This document shows, in pieces, positions 26,248-35,125 of a DNA stretch of 64,000 nt. Under the pieces are notes generated by a model. It ran no database searches and was not told where the DNA came from. It saw nothing but the letters and a program-made list of their open reading frames with translations. The translations under genes and the position numbers were made by a program. The stretch is from Nocardia vaccinii NBRC 15922 (lineage in GTDB: Bacteria > Actinomycetota > Actinomycetes > Mycobacteriales > Mycobacteriaceae), in the NCBI RefSeq assembly GCF_001613305.1, contig NZ_BDCC01000065.1, positions 37,186 through 101,185 of the forward strand. The letters run 5' to 3'. Within the stretch, counting starts at the first letter, position 1; each line of letters opens with the position of its first letter.

Positions 26248-28071
26248 TCAGTGCGCCGCGAGCGCCGCGTCGGTGGCGGGTTCATACACGTCCGGCGAGA
26301 GCTGCTCGGTGTAGAGCGCCTCGATCTCGTCGGCGTACTTCTCGGTGACGACTCGGCGTTTGAGTTTCATCGTGAGGGTCATCTCCTCGCCACCCGGCTC
26401 CCAGAAGACGGGCATGATGCGAAAGCGTTTGATCTGTTCCACGCGGGACAGACGGGCGTTGCCCGCGCCGACAGCGGTACGGATCGTGTGGATGATCGAC
26501 GGATCCGCGGCGAGGGCGGCGGCGGAGGCATCGGCGAGATCATGGTGGCGCGCATAGGCTTCGGCCGCCTCGGCGTCCAAGGCGATGAGAGCGGTGTTGT
26601 AGGCGCGGCCCTCGCCGATGGCGGCGATCGCGCCGATCAGGTGCGCACCGGCCTTGACGGCGTTCTCGATGACGGCCGGTGACATGTTCTTCCCCGCCGC
26701 GTTGATGATCAATTCCTTCTTGCGGTCCACGACGGTGAGATAGCCGTCCGGATCGATGCGGACGATATCGCCGGTGGACAGCCAGCCCTCGGGATCGATG
26801 GCCTCGGCGGTCTGCTGTTCGAGGCCGCGGTAGCCCCTCATCACCAGCGGGCCGCGCACCTGCAGTTCACCGTCTGCGGCTCGGCGCGCCTGCATCCCGG
26901 GCAGCAACCTGCCGACGGTGCCGAGCCGGGCATCGCGCGGATGGCTGACACTGCAGATGCACGACAGCTCCGACATACCCCAGATCTCGGTCACCGGAAT
27001 GCCGAGCCCGGCGAAGAAGCCCAGCGTGCCGGGCGGAATCGGCGCGGCGCCGGACATCGCCCAGCGCACTCGGTCCAGCCCCAGCGCCGCACGCAGCCCG
27101 CGCAGCACCAACTCGTCCGCACGTGCCCATTCGGCCGCGACGTCATCGGGCACCGGCTCGCCGGCCAGCTGAAACGCACTGCGCCGCCGGGCAACCGACA
27201 ACGCCCACTCCATCGCGGTGCGCCGCTGCTCGTCGGGCTCGCCCGCGACCCGGAGTTCGATCGCGGCCTTCAGTTTTTCCCATACCCGCGGCACGGCACC
27301 CCAGATGGTCGGATGCAGATCGGCCAGCGCCGGAGCGATCAGTTTCGGATCGGGCACACAGGTGACCTGGGTGCCCAGCACCTCCTGCACATACAGACCG
27401 GTGAGCCGGTCGGCGATATGCGCACTGGGCATGAACGAGGTGATGGTGTCGCCGAATTCGATGCCCAGCACGTCGGCGATTCCGTACACCTGGAACAGGA
27501 TGTTGGCGTGGGTGGTCTCCACGCCCTTGGGGTTTCCGGTGGTGCCGGAGGTGTAGATCAGCGTCGCCACGTCCTCGGCGCGCACCGCCCGCCAGGCCGA
27601 CTCGAATTCGAAATCCGCCGCACCCGAACCGATCAGCTCGTCGATCGACAACGTGCCCTCGACGTCCTCGTCCACACAGACGATGTGCTCGAGTCCGAAC
27701 CCGGTGGCACGCAACCGATCCACGTACTGGGGTTCGCAGATCACCACGCGCGCACCGGCATTACCCAGCACATGCGCCAACTGCTCGGGCGGCAGCGTGT
27801 TGTACACCGAGAACGACGTCGCCCCCAGATGCTGTGCCGCGACCTCGAGCGGATAGAACTCGAGCCGATTGGACATCATCAACGCGACGGTGTCCCCCCG
27901 CCGCACCCCGATCCCCGCCAACCCGGCGGCCAGCACTTCGACCTGCCGAGCGTACTCACCCCACGTCAGGACCTGCCCGTCGCCGGGCGTCCGCAAGGCA
28001 ACCGCCTCGGGCGTACGAGCAGCGGTGTACTGGAACGCCTCGGGAAGCGTATCGAAGCGAGAGGTACTCAC
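26248..28071 (-). CDS. AMP-binding acyl-CoA ligase (long-chain FadD-like)
   Basis: Enzyme of 607 residues that should activate a carboxylic acid as acyl-AMP and transfer it to CoA. The P-loop-like YTSGTTGNPKGVETTH, the GWLSTGDIV hinge region and the LINAAGKNMSPAVIE C-terminal part are present. The length and N-terminus (FQYTAARTPEAVALR) fit the FadD11/FadD15 group. It is the last gene of the operon beginning at 33046, about 120 bp after the SDR gene, so it probably acts on an acid produced by the upstream oxidative enzymes. The exact chain or ring substrate is not deducible. Confidence 0.93.
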   Translation of the reverse strand: MSTSRFDTLPEAFQYTAARTPEAVALRTPGDGQVLTWGEYARQVEVLAAGLAGIGVRRGDTVALMMSNRLEFYPLEVAAQHLGATSFSVYNTLPPEQLAHVLGNAGARVVICEPQYVDRLRATGFGLEHIVCVDEDVEGTLSIDELIGSGAADFEFESAWRAVRAEDVATLIYTSGTTGNPKGVETTHANILFQVYGIADVLGIEFGDTITSFMPSAHIADRLTGLYVQEVLGTQVTCVPDPKLIAPALADLHPTIWGAVPRVWEKLKAAIELRVAGEPDEQRRTAMEWALSVARRRSAFQLAGEPVPDDVAAEWARADELVLRGLRAALGLDRVRWAMSGAAPIPPGTLGFFAGLGIPVTEIWGMSELSCICSVSHPRDARLGTVGRLLPGMQARRAADGELQVRGPLVMRGYRGLEQQTAEAIDPEGWLSTGDIVRIDPDGYLTVVDRKKELIINAAGKNMSPAVIENAVKAGAHLIGAIAAIGEGRAYNTALIALDAEAAEAYARHHDLADASAAALAADPSIIHTIRTAVGAGNARLSRVEQIKRFRIMPVFWEPGGEEMTLTMKLKRRVVTEKYADEIEALYTEQLSPDVYEPATDAALAAH

Positions 28072-28194
28072 ACGAAAACCTTTCGGGGACAGACGACCGG
28101 GTTCACCGACCCGATTCCGCTGACAACGGCGCCGCGAAAGCGCATCGATACCGGTCCGGCGTCAGCGTCACCGCGAAATACCCTCATCCGCAAC

Positions 28195-29082
28195 TCATTC
28201 GGATATCGGCTGCGATTTCCGCCGCTGCTCGATCTCGTGGATGAGTTGGTGGACAGTGGAATCGGCGGCGAGTTTGGCGTCCAGCATGACGTTGATCGCG
28301 CCGCGGAACAGGGCGTAGGGCTCCCAACTGGCCGGGGCCACGGTGCGGGCGGCGCGATCGGCGATGCCGTCGGCGATGGTGCGGGCGGCATGGGTGGCGG
28401 TGATGCGGATGTTCAGCGGCCACGGCAGCAGGCCGTCGATGCGGCGGCCCAGCTCGTCGGCGTCGAGCATGTCGTGGGTCATGGCCGTCTCGACGATGCC
28501 GAAGTACGCGACGCCGGCGCTCGCTCCCGAGGCGGACAGCTCCACCCGCAACGCCCGTCCCATCTGCTCGACCGCGGCCTTGCTGATCATGTACGGGGAA
28601 CCGCCCATCCCGGGTGCGAAGGCAGCGCAGGAGGACACCACCACGACATGCCCCCGCGAACGCACGATGTGGTCCAGCGCGGGATGCACGGTGTTGAACG
28701 CGCCGGTGAGATTGATACTCATCACCCGGTCGAAATCCCGCGGATCCATCGCGCGCACGGTCGAGGGCACCGGCGTCACACCGGCATTCGCCACGACCAC
28801 GTCGAGGCGGCCGTACTGTCCGATCACCTGCTCGACGGCAGCGGCCATCTGCGCGCGATCCGCGACGTCGGCGCCGATCGACAGTGCGCGCGTACGCAAT
28901 TCACGCGCGGCCCGCAACGCCGCCTCGGCGTCGATGTCGACCACCACGACGATCGCGCCGCGCGCGTGCAGGATCCGCGCGAGTTCCAGGCCGATGCCCT
29001 GGCCCGCACCGGTGACCAGCGCGACCTTGCCCGCCACGTCGTAACCGGCCGAGCCGAGCCCCAGGGTACGCAGCAGTCTCAT
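28195..29082 (-). CDS. Short-chain dehydrogenase/reductase
   Basis: Protein of 295 residues with the nucleotide-binding VTGAGQGIG, the NAG motif (ANAGV), a catalytic serine in VVSSCAAF and YMISKAA carrying Tyr and Lys. It should oxidise or reduce a hydroxyl or keto group with NAD(P). A C-terminal extension (about 50 residues) exceeds the minimal family fold. Its ATG overlaps the TGA of the preceding monooxygenase gene by one base, so the two are translationally coupled. Confidence 0.93.
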   Translation of the reverse strand: MRLLRTLGLGSAGYDVAGKVALVTGAGQGIGLELARILHARGAIVVVVDIDAEAALRAARELRTRALSIGADVADRAQMAAAVEQVIGQYGRLDVVVANAGVTPVPSTVRAMDPRDFDRVMSINLTGAFNTVHPALDHIVRSRGHVVVVSSCAAFAPGMGGSPYMISKAAVEQMGRALRVELSASGASAGVAYFGIVETAMTHDMLDADELGRRIDGLLPWPLNIRITATHAARTIADGIADRAARTVAPASWEPYALFRGAINVMLDAKLAADSTVHQLIHEIEQRRKSQPISE

Positions 29083-30536
29083 CAGGCCACCTCATAGGCG
29101 TCGGCGTCGAATTTACTCGTGCGACGCCGGTATTCGAAGCTCCAGCTCGGATACAGGCCCGCGTTCTCCCCGTCGGGGGTGGTGTAGTAGCCCTGGCATC
29201 CGCCGGTGAGCCAGACCGTGGCCGCACTGCGTTCACGCATCTCCGCCACGAACGCGTCCTGCACTTCCGCCCGCACCTCCACCCGCGACGCCCCGCGCTC
29301 GCGCACGGTCGACAGCGCGTCCACGATGTAGGCGATCTGCGATTCGATCATGAAGATCGCCGACTGATTACCCGCCGCGCCGAAGGGCCCGAGGGTGCAG
29401 AAGAAGTTGGGGAATCCGGCGACGCTCGTGCCCAGATAGGTCTGCGGGCGTTTGTGATACAGATCCGCGATGGATACGTTCTCGCGCCCGACGATCCGTC
29501 CGAACGCGGTCGGGATCGAGGTGAATCCGGTGCCGAAGATGATGGTGTCCACCGGGATCTCCTCCCCGGCGCGAGTCACGATGGATCGCGCCCGCACCTC
29601 GGCGATGCCGTCGGTGACCACCTCGACGTTGTCGCGGTCCAGCGCGGGCAGGTACGCATCGGAGAAGATCGCCCGCTTACAGCCGATGACGTAGTCCGGG
29701 GTGACCTTGCGCCGCAGCACGATATCGCGAATCTGCCGCCGCAGCTGATACCGGCCCATCAGTTCGAACGGATGCCGGAATCGGTTGTCCACGAAGCCGA
29801 CCAGACCGAAGCTCTCGATCAGGGTGTACCAGGTGCCGCGAACCGTCTTCTGCGCCAGCGGAAAACGACGCAGCAGAAATCGTTCGAAACCGAGGGTGGC
29901 GCGATCCATACGCGGCACGATCCAGGGCGCGGAGCGCTGGAATACCGTCAGCTCGGCCACTTTCGGCGCGATCTCGGGCACGAACTGCACCGCGGAGGCT
30001 CCGGTCCCGATCACCGCGACGCGCTCACCCGACAGATCGTGCTCGTGATCCCAGTGCAGCGAATGGAAGGTCTTGCCCTCGAAGCTGTCCAGTCCGGGCA
30101 CCGACGGGAACTTCGCCTCGGCGAAAATCCCCGCGGCGGAGATGAAATAGTCGGCGGTGAGGTCGCCGCGCGAGGTCTCGATGCGCCACAGCGACGCCTG
30201 CTCGTCCCAGCGCGCGCCGAGCATCTCGGTGCCGAGCCGGATGTGCCGGACCACATCGTGTTCGGTGGCCACCGAACGGATGTAGTCGAGGATCTCGCGC
30301 TGCTGACCGTAGGTGCGCGACCAGTTCGGATTGGGAGCGAACGAGTAGCTGTACAGCTGCGAGGGCACATCGCAGGCGCAGCCTGGATAGGTGTTGGCCT
30401 GCCAGGTGCCGCCCAGATCGTCGGCGCGCTCGAGCAGGATCAGATCCTCGAATCCGGCTTGGCGCAACTTGATCGCCAGGCCGATCCCGCCGAAACCCGC
30501 GCCGAGAATGACGATCCGGTGATGTTCGGTGCTCAT
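29082..30536 (-). CDS. Flavin-containing Baeyer-Villiger-type monooxygenase
   Basis: Enzyme of 484 residues. It has an N-terminal FAD motif (ILGAGFGGIG), a second nucleotide motif (VIGTGASAVQ) for NADPH and, between them, FEGKTFHSLHW, which matches the Baeyer-Villiger fingerprint FxGxxxHxxxW. It would insert oxygen next to a ketone to give an ester, or oxidise a heteroatom. The ATG at 30536 overlaps the end of the SRPBCC gene by four bases (ATGA). The context with an SDR and acyl-CoA ligase resembles the mycobacterial mymA-type arrangement, but the partners differ. Confidence 0.92.
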   Translation of the reverse strand: MSTEHHRIVILGAGFGGIGLAIKLRQAGFEDLILLERADDLGGTWQANTYPGCACDVPSQLYSYSFAPNPNWSRTYGQQREILDYIRSVATEHDVVRHIRLGTEMLGARWDEQASLWRIETSRGDLTADYFISAAGIFAEAKFPSVPGLDSFEGKTFHSLHWDHEHDLSGERVAVIGTGASAVQFVPEIAPKVAELTVFQRSAPWIVPRMDRATLGFERFLLRRFPLAQKTVRGTWYTLIESFGLVGFVDNRFRHPFELMGRYQLRRQIRDIVLRRKVTPDYVIGCKRAIFSDAYLPALDRDNVEVVTDGIAEVRARSIVTRAGEEIPVDTIIFGTGFTSIPTAFGRIVGRENVSIADLYHKRPQTYLGTSVAGFPNFFCTLGPFGAAGNQSAIFMIESQIAYIVDALSTVRERGASRVEVRAEVQDAFVAEMRERSAATVWLTGGCQGYYTTPDGENAGLYPSWSFEYRRRTSKFDADAYEVA

Positions 30537-31033
30537 CGCCGCGCCTCCTGCCGTGTCTTGCCGGTGATGCCGTGCGCGATGGTCCGCGTGACGATGTTGT
30601 TCACCGGACTCGCCACACTCAGCAGCGGTTGCAGCAGCGGATTGCCTTCGAGGGCGAACGTCCAGGTCAATTGCGTTCCGCCGGGTGCGGGCCGCAGAAC
30701 CAGATCCTCGGCGAAGCGCTTCAGTCCGGGAATCGAGGCGGCGTCGACGGTGAACGTCATGCGCTCGCCCTCCTCCCAGCGATAGAACCGCTCCTCGAGC
30801 CGCACGACGCCGCCGAGGGTGACCAGCCGGGTGGTACCGACGCCGAACGGCCGCGGCGAAATCCACTTCGAGGCGGTGATCACCGCCGACCAGGACACCA
30901 GCGCGTCGTCGGCGGTCAACATATCCCAGACGTCCTGTGGACCGGCGGCGATGTCGACGGTGTGCACGTAGCGCCGGGCAGCGGTCGCCAGGAACGTATC
31001 GTCCGAGGCTGCCAGCTTGAATCGTGGAGTCAT
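30533..31033 (-). CDS. SRPBCC-family (START-like) protein
   Basis: Protein of 166 residues with the SRPBCC pattern of an early VDIAAGPQDVWDMLTA, a long strand region (RLEERFYRWEEGERMTF) and a C-terminal helix. These proteins form a hydrophobic pocket and act as lipid or ligand binders, or as cyclase-like helpers. The ATG at 31033 is preferred; upstream in-frame sequence is unlike the family. It overlaps the monooxygenase start by four bases. Within the operon it may present or carry a hydrophobic intermediate, but this is inference. Confidence 0.85.
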   Translation of the reverse strand: MTPRFKLAASDDTFLATAARRYVHTVDIAAGPQDVWDMLTADDALVSWSAVITASKWISPRPFGVGTTRLVTLGGVVRLEERFYRWEEGERMTFTVDAASIPGLKRFAEDLVLRPAPGGTQLTWTFALEGNPLLQPLLSVASPVNNIVTRTIAHGITGKTRQEARR

Positions 31034-31055
31034 TGTGGCCGTGAGCCTTTCGGAT

Positions 31056-32168
31056 CTAAATATCCAGTACGAGGGGGCCGTCGCAGCGGGAGACGCACAC
31101 CAGCATGTGGTCCGCGCGGTCGGCGTCGGAGAGCAGGCGGTCGCGGTGATCGACCTCGCCGGAGAGCACCCCGGACTTGCAGGTGCCGCAGAAACCCTGG
31201 CGGCAGGAGTAGGGCGCATCGGGCTTCACCCGCTGGATCGCCGCGAGCGTCGTCTCCTGTGCGCCCACTCGGACGGTCCGGCCCGAACGAGCCAGGGTCA
31301 CATCGAATTCGCGACCGTCGAGCACGGGCAGCGGCGAAAAGCGCTCGGTGTGCAGCGATCCCGAGGGATTCAGCTCGAACAGCTTGCGCTGCGCCGCGTC
31401 CAGTACCGGCGGCGGACCGCACACATACACCGCCGCGCCGGGTGCGGCCTCGGCGAGGATGGCGGCGATATCGGGAATGCCGTGCTCGTCGTCGGTGCGG
31501 ACCTCCGCGCCCTCGGGCAGCTCGCCCAGGAACGGCATACTCGCGCGGGACCGGCCCAGATACACCAGCCGCCCGCGCGATCCGGCCGCATGCGCCATCG
31601 GCAGGATGGGCGTGATGCCGATACCCGCGGCCACGAACAGGTAGGACGGCGCGGTCTCGACGAAGGTGAACGCGTTGCGCGGGCCGCGCAGCCGCAGCCG
31701 CTCCCCTGGTTGAACGGTATGCATCTCCCGCGATCCGCCCTCGCCATCGGCGATGCGCCGCACCGCGATTCGATAACGGAACCGATCGCGCGGATTACCG
31801 CACAGCGAATACTGCCGCTGCCGCCCCGACGGCAGGAAGACGTCCACATGCGACCCGGGCCGCCACGAGGGCAGCGGTGCGCCGCCGGGCCGGATCAACG
31901 TCAGGCTCACCACGTCATCGGCCTCGTCGCGAACCGATTCGACCAGGACGTCCAGATCGAAACCGCTGCGCCGCACCGGATTCGGCCGGGACGCCGCCGG
32001 TGCGGTGACGACCTTCTTGTACACGTCCATCACCACGCCCAGCGCCCGCAGGCCCACCATGGACATATCCACACCCTTGCGTGGGCGTTCTGCTGTCAGC
32101 GTCGATCCGGTCGCGGTCCGCTGATCCGGCGTGCGGGGCGCCTCGGCCGCCGCTTCGGGCCCGCTCAT
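31056..32168 (-). CDS. PDR/VanB-type flavin and 2Fe-2S reductase
   Basis: Reductase of 370 residues. The flavin domain carries RQYSLCG, the NAD(P) domain GIGITPI and YVCGPPPVLD, and the C-terminal plant-type ferredoxin domain CRQGFCGTC plus a later CVSRC. This is the oxidoreductase type that feeds electrons to an oxygenase. Its first ATG overlaps the end of the upstream di-iron-like gene by four bases, which strongly suggests that gene encodes its partner. An alternative start at MSMVGLRAL would remove a low-complexity 35-residue N-terminus. Confidence 0.9.
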   Translation of the reverse strand: MSGPEAAAEAPRTPDQRTATGSTLTAERPRKGVDMSMVGLRALGVVMDVYKKVVTAPAASRPNPVRRSGFDLDVLVESVRDEADDVVSLTLIRPGGAPLPSWRPGSHVDVFLPSGRQRQYSLCGNPRDRFRYRIAVRRIADGEGGSREMHTVQPGERLRLRGPRNAFTFVETAPSYLFVAAGIGITPILPMAHAAGSRGRLVYLGRSRASMPFLGELPEGAEVRTDDEHGIPDIAAILAEAAPGAAVYVCGPPPVLDAAQRKLFELNPSGSLHTERFSPLPVLDGREFDVTLARSGRTVRVGAQETTLAAIQRVKPDAPYSCRQGFCGTCKSGVLSGEVDHRDRLLSDADRADHMLVCVSRCDGPLVLDI

Positions 32169-33046
32169 CCGCGAGCCGCCGGGGAGTGCGCCAGATAACG
32201 CAGCGCACTGTCCATCGAGCCCAGCTGGGAGGGGTGGAAATCGCGGCTCAGATACCGCGGCATCTCGGTGAAGAACGTGGTGAAGCTCGGAATCACGCCT
32301 CGCCTGGTGGCACTCGCGAATTGCCGGAGCCAGTTCCGGCCCTTGGCCGGGCTCGGATCCTTGCGATACAGGTACGCCGTCGACAGGATGAACAGCGGCA
32401 GCAGTAGTCCGCTGGCCAGCAGGCCGGTGCGGAACCGACGCGCATATCCGCCGTCGACGTGCATAAAGGCGTCGAATACCACGCTACGATGCTCGACCTC
32501 CTCCGCGCCGTGCCAGCGCACCAGATCCAGCATCGTCGGATGCATGCCCAGATCCTCGAGCACCTGGGACTCGAGCAGCCATTCGCCGATGACGGCGGTG
32601 AAATGCTCCATCCCCGCGAACAGGCCGAGACGTTCGCGCAGCCACTGCTCCTTGGCCCGGCCGCTCAGCCCGTGATCGCCCAGGACCCGGTCGAGCAGCC
32701 AGGCGACCTTCGACACATAGGACTCCACGTCCAGACCGATGGCCTGCAGATGATTGCGGGCGCGCTCGTGACTGCTGGCGTGCATCGACTCCTGGCCGAT
32801 GAATCCGGTCACCTCTTCGCGTAGGCGCTCGTCCTCGATGTACGGCAGCGCCTCGCCGAGGCACGCGGCCATCGCCCGCTCGCCCTCCGGCAGAACCAGA
32901 TGCATCACATTCGTGACATGGGTTGCCAGAACTTCTCCGGGGATGTAGTGCATCGGTACGGACGAGAAGTCGAAGTGGACGTCCCGCGCGTGGATCGCGT
33001 GCGCTTCTTCCCGGTAGGGGTGCGGCATAGCACCGTCATCAGCCAT
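32165..33046 (-). CDS. COG3687/PF10118-like protein, putative di-iron enzyme
   Basis: Protein of 293 residues belonging to the group annotated as predicted metal-dependent hydrolases. It shows a carboxylate/histidine pattern expected of a four-helix di-iron site: E56 (EGERAM), E86xxH89 (GQESMH), E147-H148 (AGMEHF) and E182-E185-H186 (AEEVEHR). A hydrophobic segment near residue 230 (LLLPLFILSTAYLY) may touch the membrane. First gene of the six-gene operon, overlapping the PDR reductase start. The family is usually called hydrolase, but the motif and partner suggest an oxygenase or desaturase-like reaction; that is inference. The ATG at 33046 is preferred over a start at 33115. Confidence 0.85.
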   Translation of the reverse strand: MADDGAMPHPYREEAHAIHARDVHFDFSSVPMHYIPGEVLATHVTNVMHLVLPEGERAMAACLGEALPYIEDERLREEVTGFIGQESMHASSHERARNHLQAIGLDVESYVSKVAWLLDRVLGDHGLSGRAKEQWLRERLGLFAGMEHFTAVIGEWLLESQVLEDLGMHPTMLDLVRWHGAEEVEHRSVVFDAFMHVDGGYARRFRTGLLASGLLLPLFILSTAYLYRKDPSPAKGRNWLRQFASATRRGVIPSFTTFFTEMPRYLSRDFHPSQLGSMDSALRYLAHSPAARG

Positions 33047-33074
33047 GCCCCGACCGTACAAGACCACAAATCGT

Positions 33075-33117
33075 ATTGCAATGTTGCAGCCACAAATTGA
33101 GGAAGATTGTTGCAATC
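33075..33117. promoter_or_regulatory. Candidate operator between the oxidative operon and its TetR gene
   Basis: The 97-bp divergent region holds ATTGCAAT (33075-33082, self-palindromic) and GATTG-TTG-CAATC (33105-33117, perfect 5-bp arms). Both carry a TTGCAA core, arranged as inverted ATTGCAA and TTGCAAT arms. This is the expected place for the TetR binding site. Confidence 0.5.
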
Positions 33118-33143
33118 GGCGCCGGAGCTGCTAGCGTCGATAT

Positions 33144-33755
33144 ATGCCCACCGCCTCCCGGACCTCGAAAGAAGCGCCGAAGACCGAGTCCATCGAGGGG
33201 CGCATTCTCGACGCCGCCCTGATCCAGTTCCAGCGTCTCGGCGTGAAGAAGACGACCATCGAAGACGTCGCTCGCCAAGCCGAGGTCGATCGGGTCACGG
33301 TGTATCGGCGTATCGGCTCCCGGGAGGATCTGGTGCGTTCGGTGACCGCGCGGGAGGTGCAGGCCGTCCTGACCGAACTGCGCGATCTGCCCGCACAGCA
33401 CGACACCATCGCATCCGTGGTCGCCGCGATCTTCGTCACGGTCGTCACGCGCTGGCGCACCCATCCACTGGTCGAGCGCATGATCGCACTCGAACCCGAT
33501 CGGCTGCTACCCCAACTCACCACCGATGGGGCGTCCTTCTTCACCATGGCTTCCACGGCCAGCACCGCCATCCTGCGCCAGGCCCTGCGCGATCGCGGCC
33601 TGCCCGAGCCCCCCGATCTGAGCACCCGCGTCGAAATCTCCTGCCGCATAGTGCATTCCCTCATCCTCCAACCCGTCGGCACGGTCACCCTGGACACCAC
33701 GGACGACCTGGAGGCGTTCGCCCACGAGTACCTCGTCCCCATCGTCGTCGGCTGA
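33144..33755 (+). CDS. TetR-family regulator of the divergent oxidative operon
   Basis: Protein of 203 residues. The helix-turn-helix (TTIEDVARQAEVDRVTVYRRIGSREDLV) is followed by an all-helical ligand-binding part. The ATG at 33144 starts MPTASRTSKEA. It is transcribed divergently from the six-gene operon with a 97-bp shared promoter region containing TTGCAA palindromes, the classic arrangement for a local repressor. Its ligand would be a substrate or product of the pathway; this is inferred. Confidence 0.92.
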   Translation: MPTASRTSKEAPKTESIEGRILDAALIQFQRLGVKKTTIEDVARQAEVDRVTVYRRIGSREDLVRSVTAREVQAVLTELRDLPAQHDTIASVVAAIFVTVVTRWRTHPLVERMIALEPDRLLPQLTTDGASFFTMASTASTAILRQALRDRGLPEPPDLSTRVEISCRIVHSLILQPVGTVTLDTTDDLEAFAHEYLVPIVVG

Positions 33756-33971
33756 GCCCGAACTCGCTCCGCCGCAGCGGAAATCGGCCCGACCGAGAGT
33801 GCCGTCACCCCTGGCCGGGCCGCCACGAGAACGGCCGCCACAGCTGTCGTGCTCGCAGCGGCCGAACTCCGCACCGCCGCAAGGAATCGCGCTCACCCAC
33901 GACCATTGCGCCCATGACCGACGACCGCGACAGCGGACCGCGTCGGCAAGGCGCGGGCCCAACGATCCGGC

Positions 33972-34841
33972 TCACGTCGAAGCCACCGACCGAATCGCCG
34001 CCGCGACCGCCGCAACGGCCATCAACCGCACGGTGTCGACGTGGGCCTCGACCGAACCTGTTGCCGCGGCGATGAATCCGTCGCCGTCGTAGCGGGTGTG
34101 GGGTGGGGTGAGGGCGCGAGCCAGGCCGTCGTGTGCGCCCTGGGCGGCGATCAGACAGCTGGTCTTGTCCAAGCGGGCGTTGGTGAGGACCGCGCCGATC
34201 GTGGTGTGGGTGCGGGAGGTGTCGAATTCGAACGGCTCGCCCATGATCGCGACGGCGTCGAGAGGTATCTCCGCGTGGCCGTCGTCGATATCGCCGAAGG
34301 CGTTGACGGCACACAGCGCACCGACCACCAGCGGCCCCAATGTCCGCTCGGCATAACCGATTCCGCCCGGACGTCGCTGTTCACCGCGCCACTGCGAGGT
34401 GTACGCACCGGTCCCCGCCCCGACGCGGCCGTGCAGGATCTGCTCCCCCGCGGCGGCCCGCGCGGCGGCGTAACCGTGCTCGGGCGTGGGCCGGGCGGAC
34501 GGATCGCCCGCGGCAAGATCGAACAGCGCCATGGTCGGCACCAGGGGCACCGGCCCGACCGGGGTGGGCACGCCGCGCCCCCGTTCCTCCAGGTAGCGCA
34601 GCACCCCGTCGGCGGCGGCCAGGCCGAAGGCCGACCCGCCGGTCAGCACGATCGCATCGATCGTGACCGCGGCCTTGTCCACCGCGAGCGCGTCGAGCTC
34701 CCGGCTGGCCGGAGCGCCGCCGCGCACCTCGCACGAGGCGGTGGTGTGCTCCGGCAACGTCAGCACGGTACAGCCGGTCTGTGCGGCCGGATCGGACCAG
34801 TGCCCGATCCGGATCCCCGGAATTCCGATCGTCATACGCAC
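33972..34841 (-). CDS. P1-family peptidase (DmpA-like aminopeptidase)
   Basis: Protein of 289 residues of the N-terminal-nucleophile P1 peptidase family, which self-cleaves to expose a catalytic Ser or Thr. The family motifs GxxVGHW-like start (GIRIGHWSD), LTGGSAFGL, VGAGTGA and the segment HTTIGAVLTNARL are present; the Thr in HTTIG is the expected nucleophile after autoproteolysis. It probably removes N-terminal D- or L-amino acids or cleaves related amides. It is convergent with the TetR gene at 33144 and stands apart from the porin region. Confidence 0.88.
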   Translation of the reverse strand: MRMTIGIPGIRIGHWSDPAAQTGCTVLTLPEHTTASCEVRGGAPASRELDALAVDKAAVTIDAIVLTGGSAFGLAAADGVLRYLEERGRGVPTPVGPVPLVPTMALFDLAAGDPSARPTPEHGYAAARAAAGEQILHGRVGAGTGAYTSQWRGEQRRPGGIGYAERTLGPLVVGALCAVNAFGDIDDGHAEIPLDAVAIMGEPFEFDTSRTHTTIGAVLTNARLDKTSCLIAAQGAHDGLARALTPPHTRYDGDGFIAAATGSVEAHVDTVRLMAVAAVAAAIRSVAST

Positions 34842-35125
34842 CCTCCGTCACTCGCGTCGTCCCCGCGATCATCGCACTACCGCGAACGCGTGACGCTTAC
34901 CGAGATCGCGTCGTGAGGTCGTAGACGGTCGTGCCGTCGACCGACATGACGCCTGTAAGAAGGCTGTGAGCCTCCGCCGCACCCGGAGCGTGCCGAAAAC
35001 CATGGACGCCCACCGGATGAAAAAATTCCGAGGTTCCTTTTCCGGCGGGCGCCCGAAATAGACTGTAGCCGCCTGATTTTCCGGCGCCGGAGTTGTTTCC
35101 TTCAATAATCGTACGGCCTGAGAGA
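34842..35125. other. 284-bp gap downstream of the truncated IclR gene
   Basis: No gene is supported. I looked here on the minus strand for the missing C-terminal half of the IclR protein and did not find it. Confidence 0.5.

Noticed and set aside
30537..30866. N-terminal extension of the Baeyer-Villiger-type monooxygenase
   Set aside because: It lies inside the SRPBCC gene in another frame; the FAD motif begins right after the ATG at 30536.
34869..35105. Minus-strand frame of 78 residues beginning MKETTPAPENQ
   Set aside because: No ribosome-binding site, no family, and it is not the missing IclR half; codon bias is weak.
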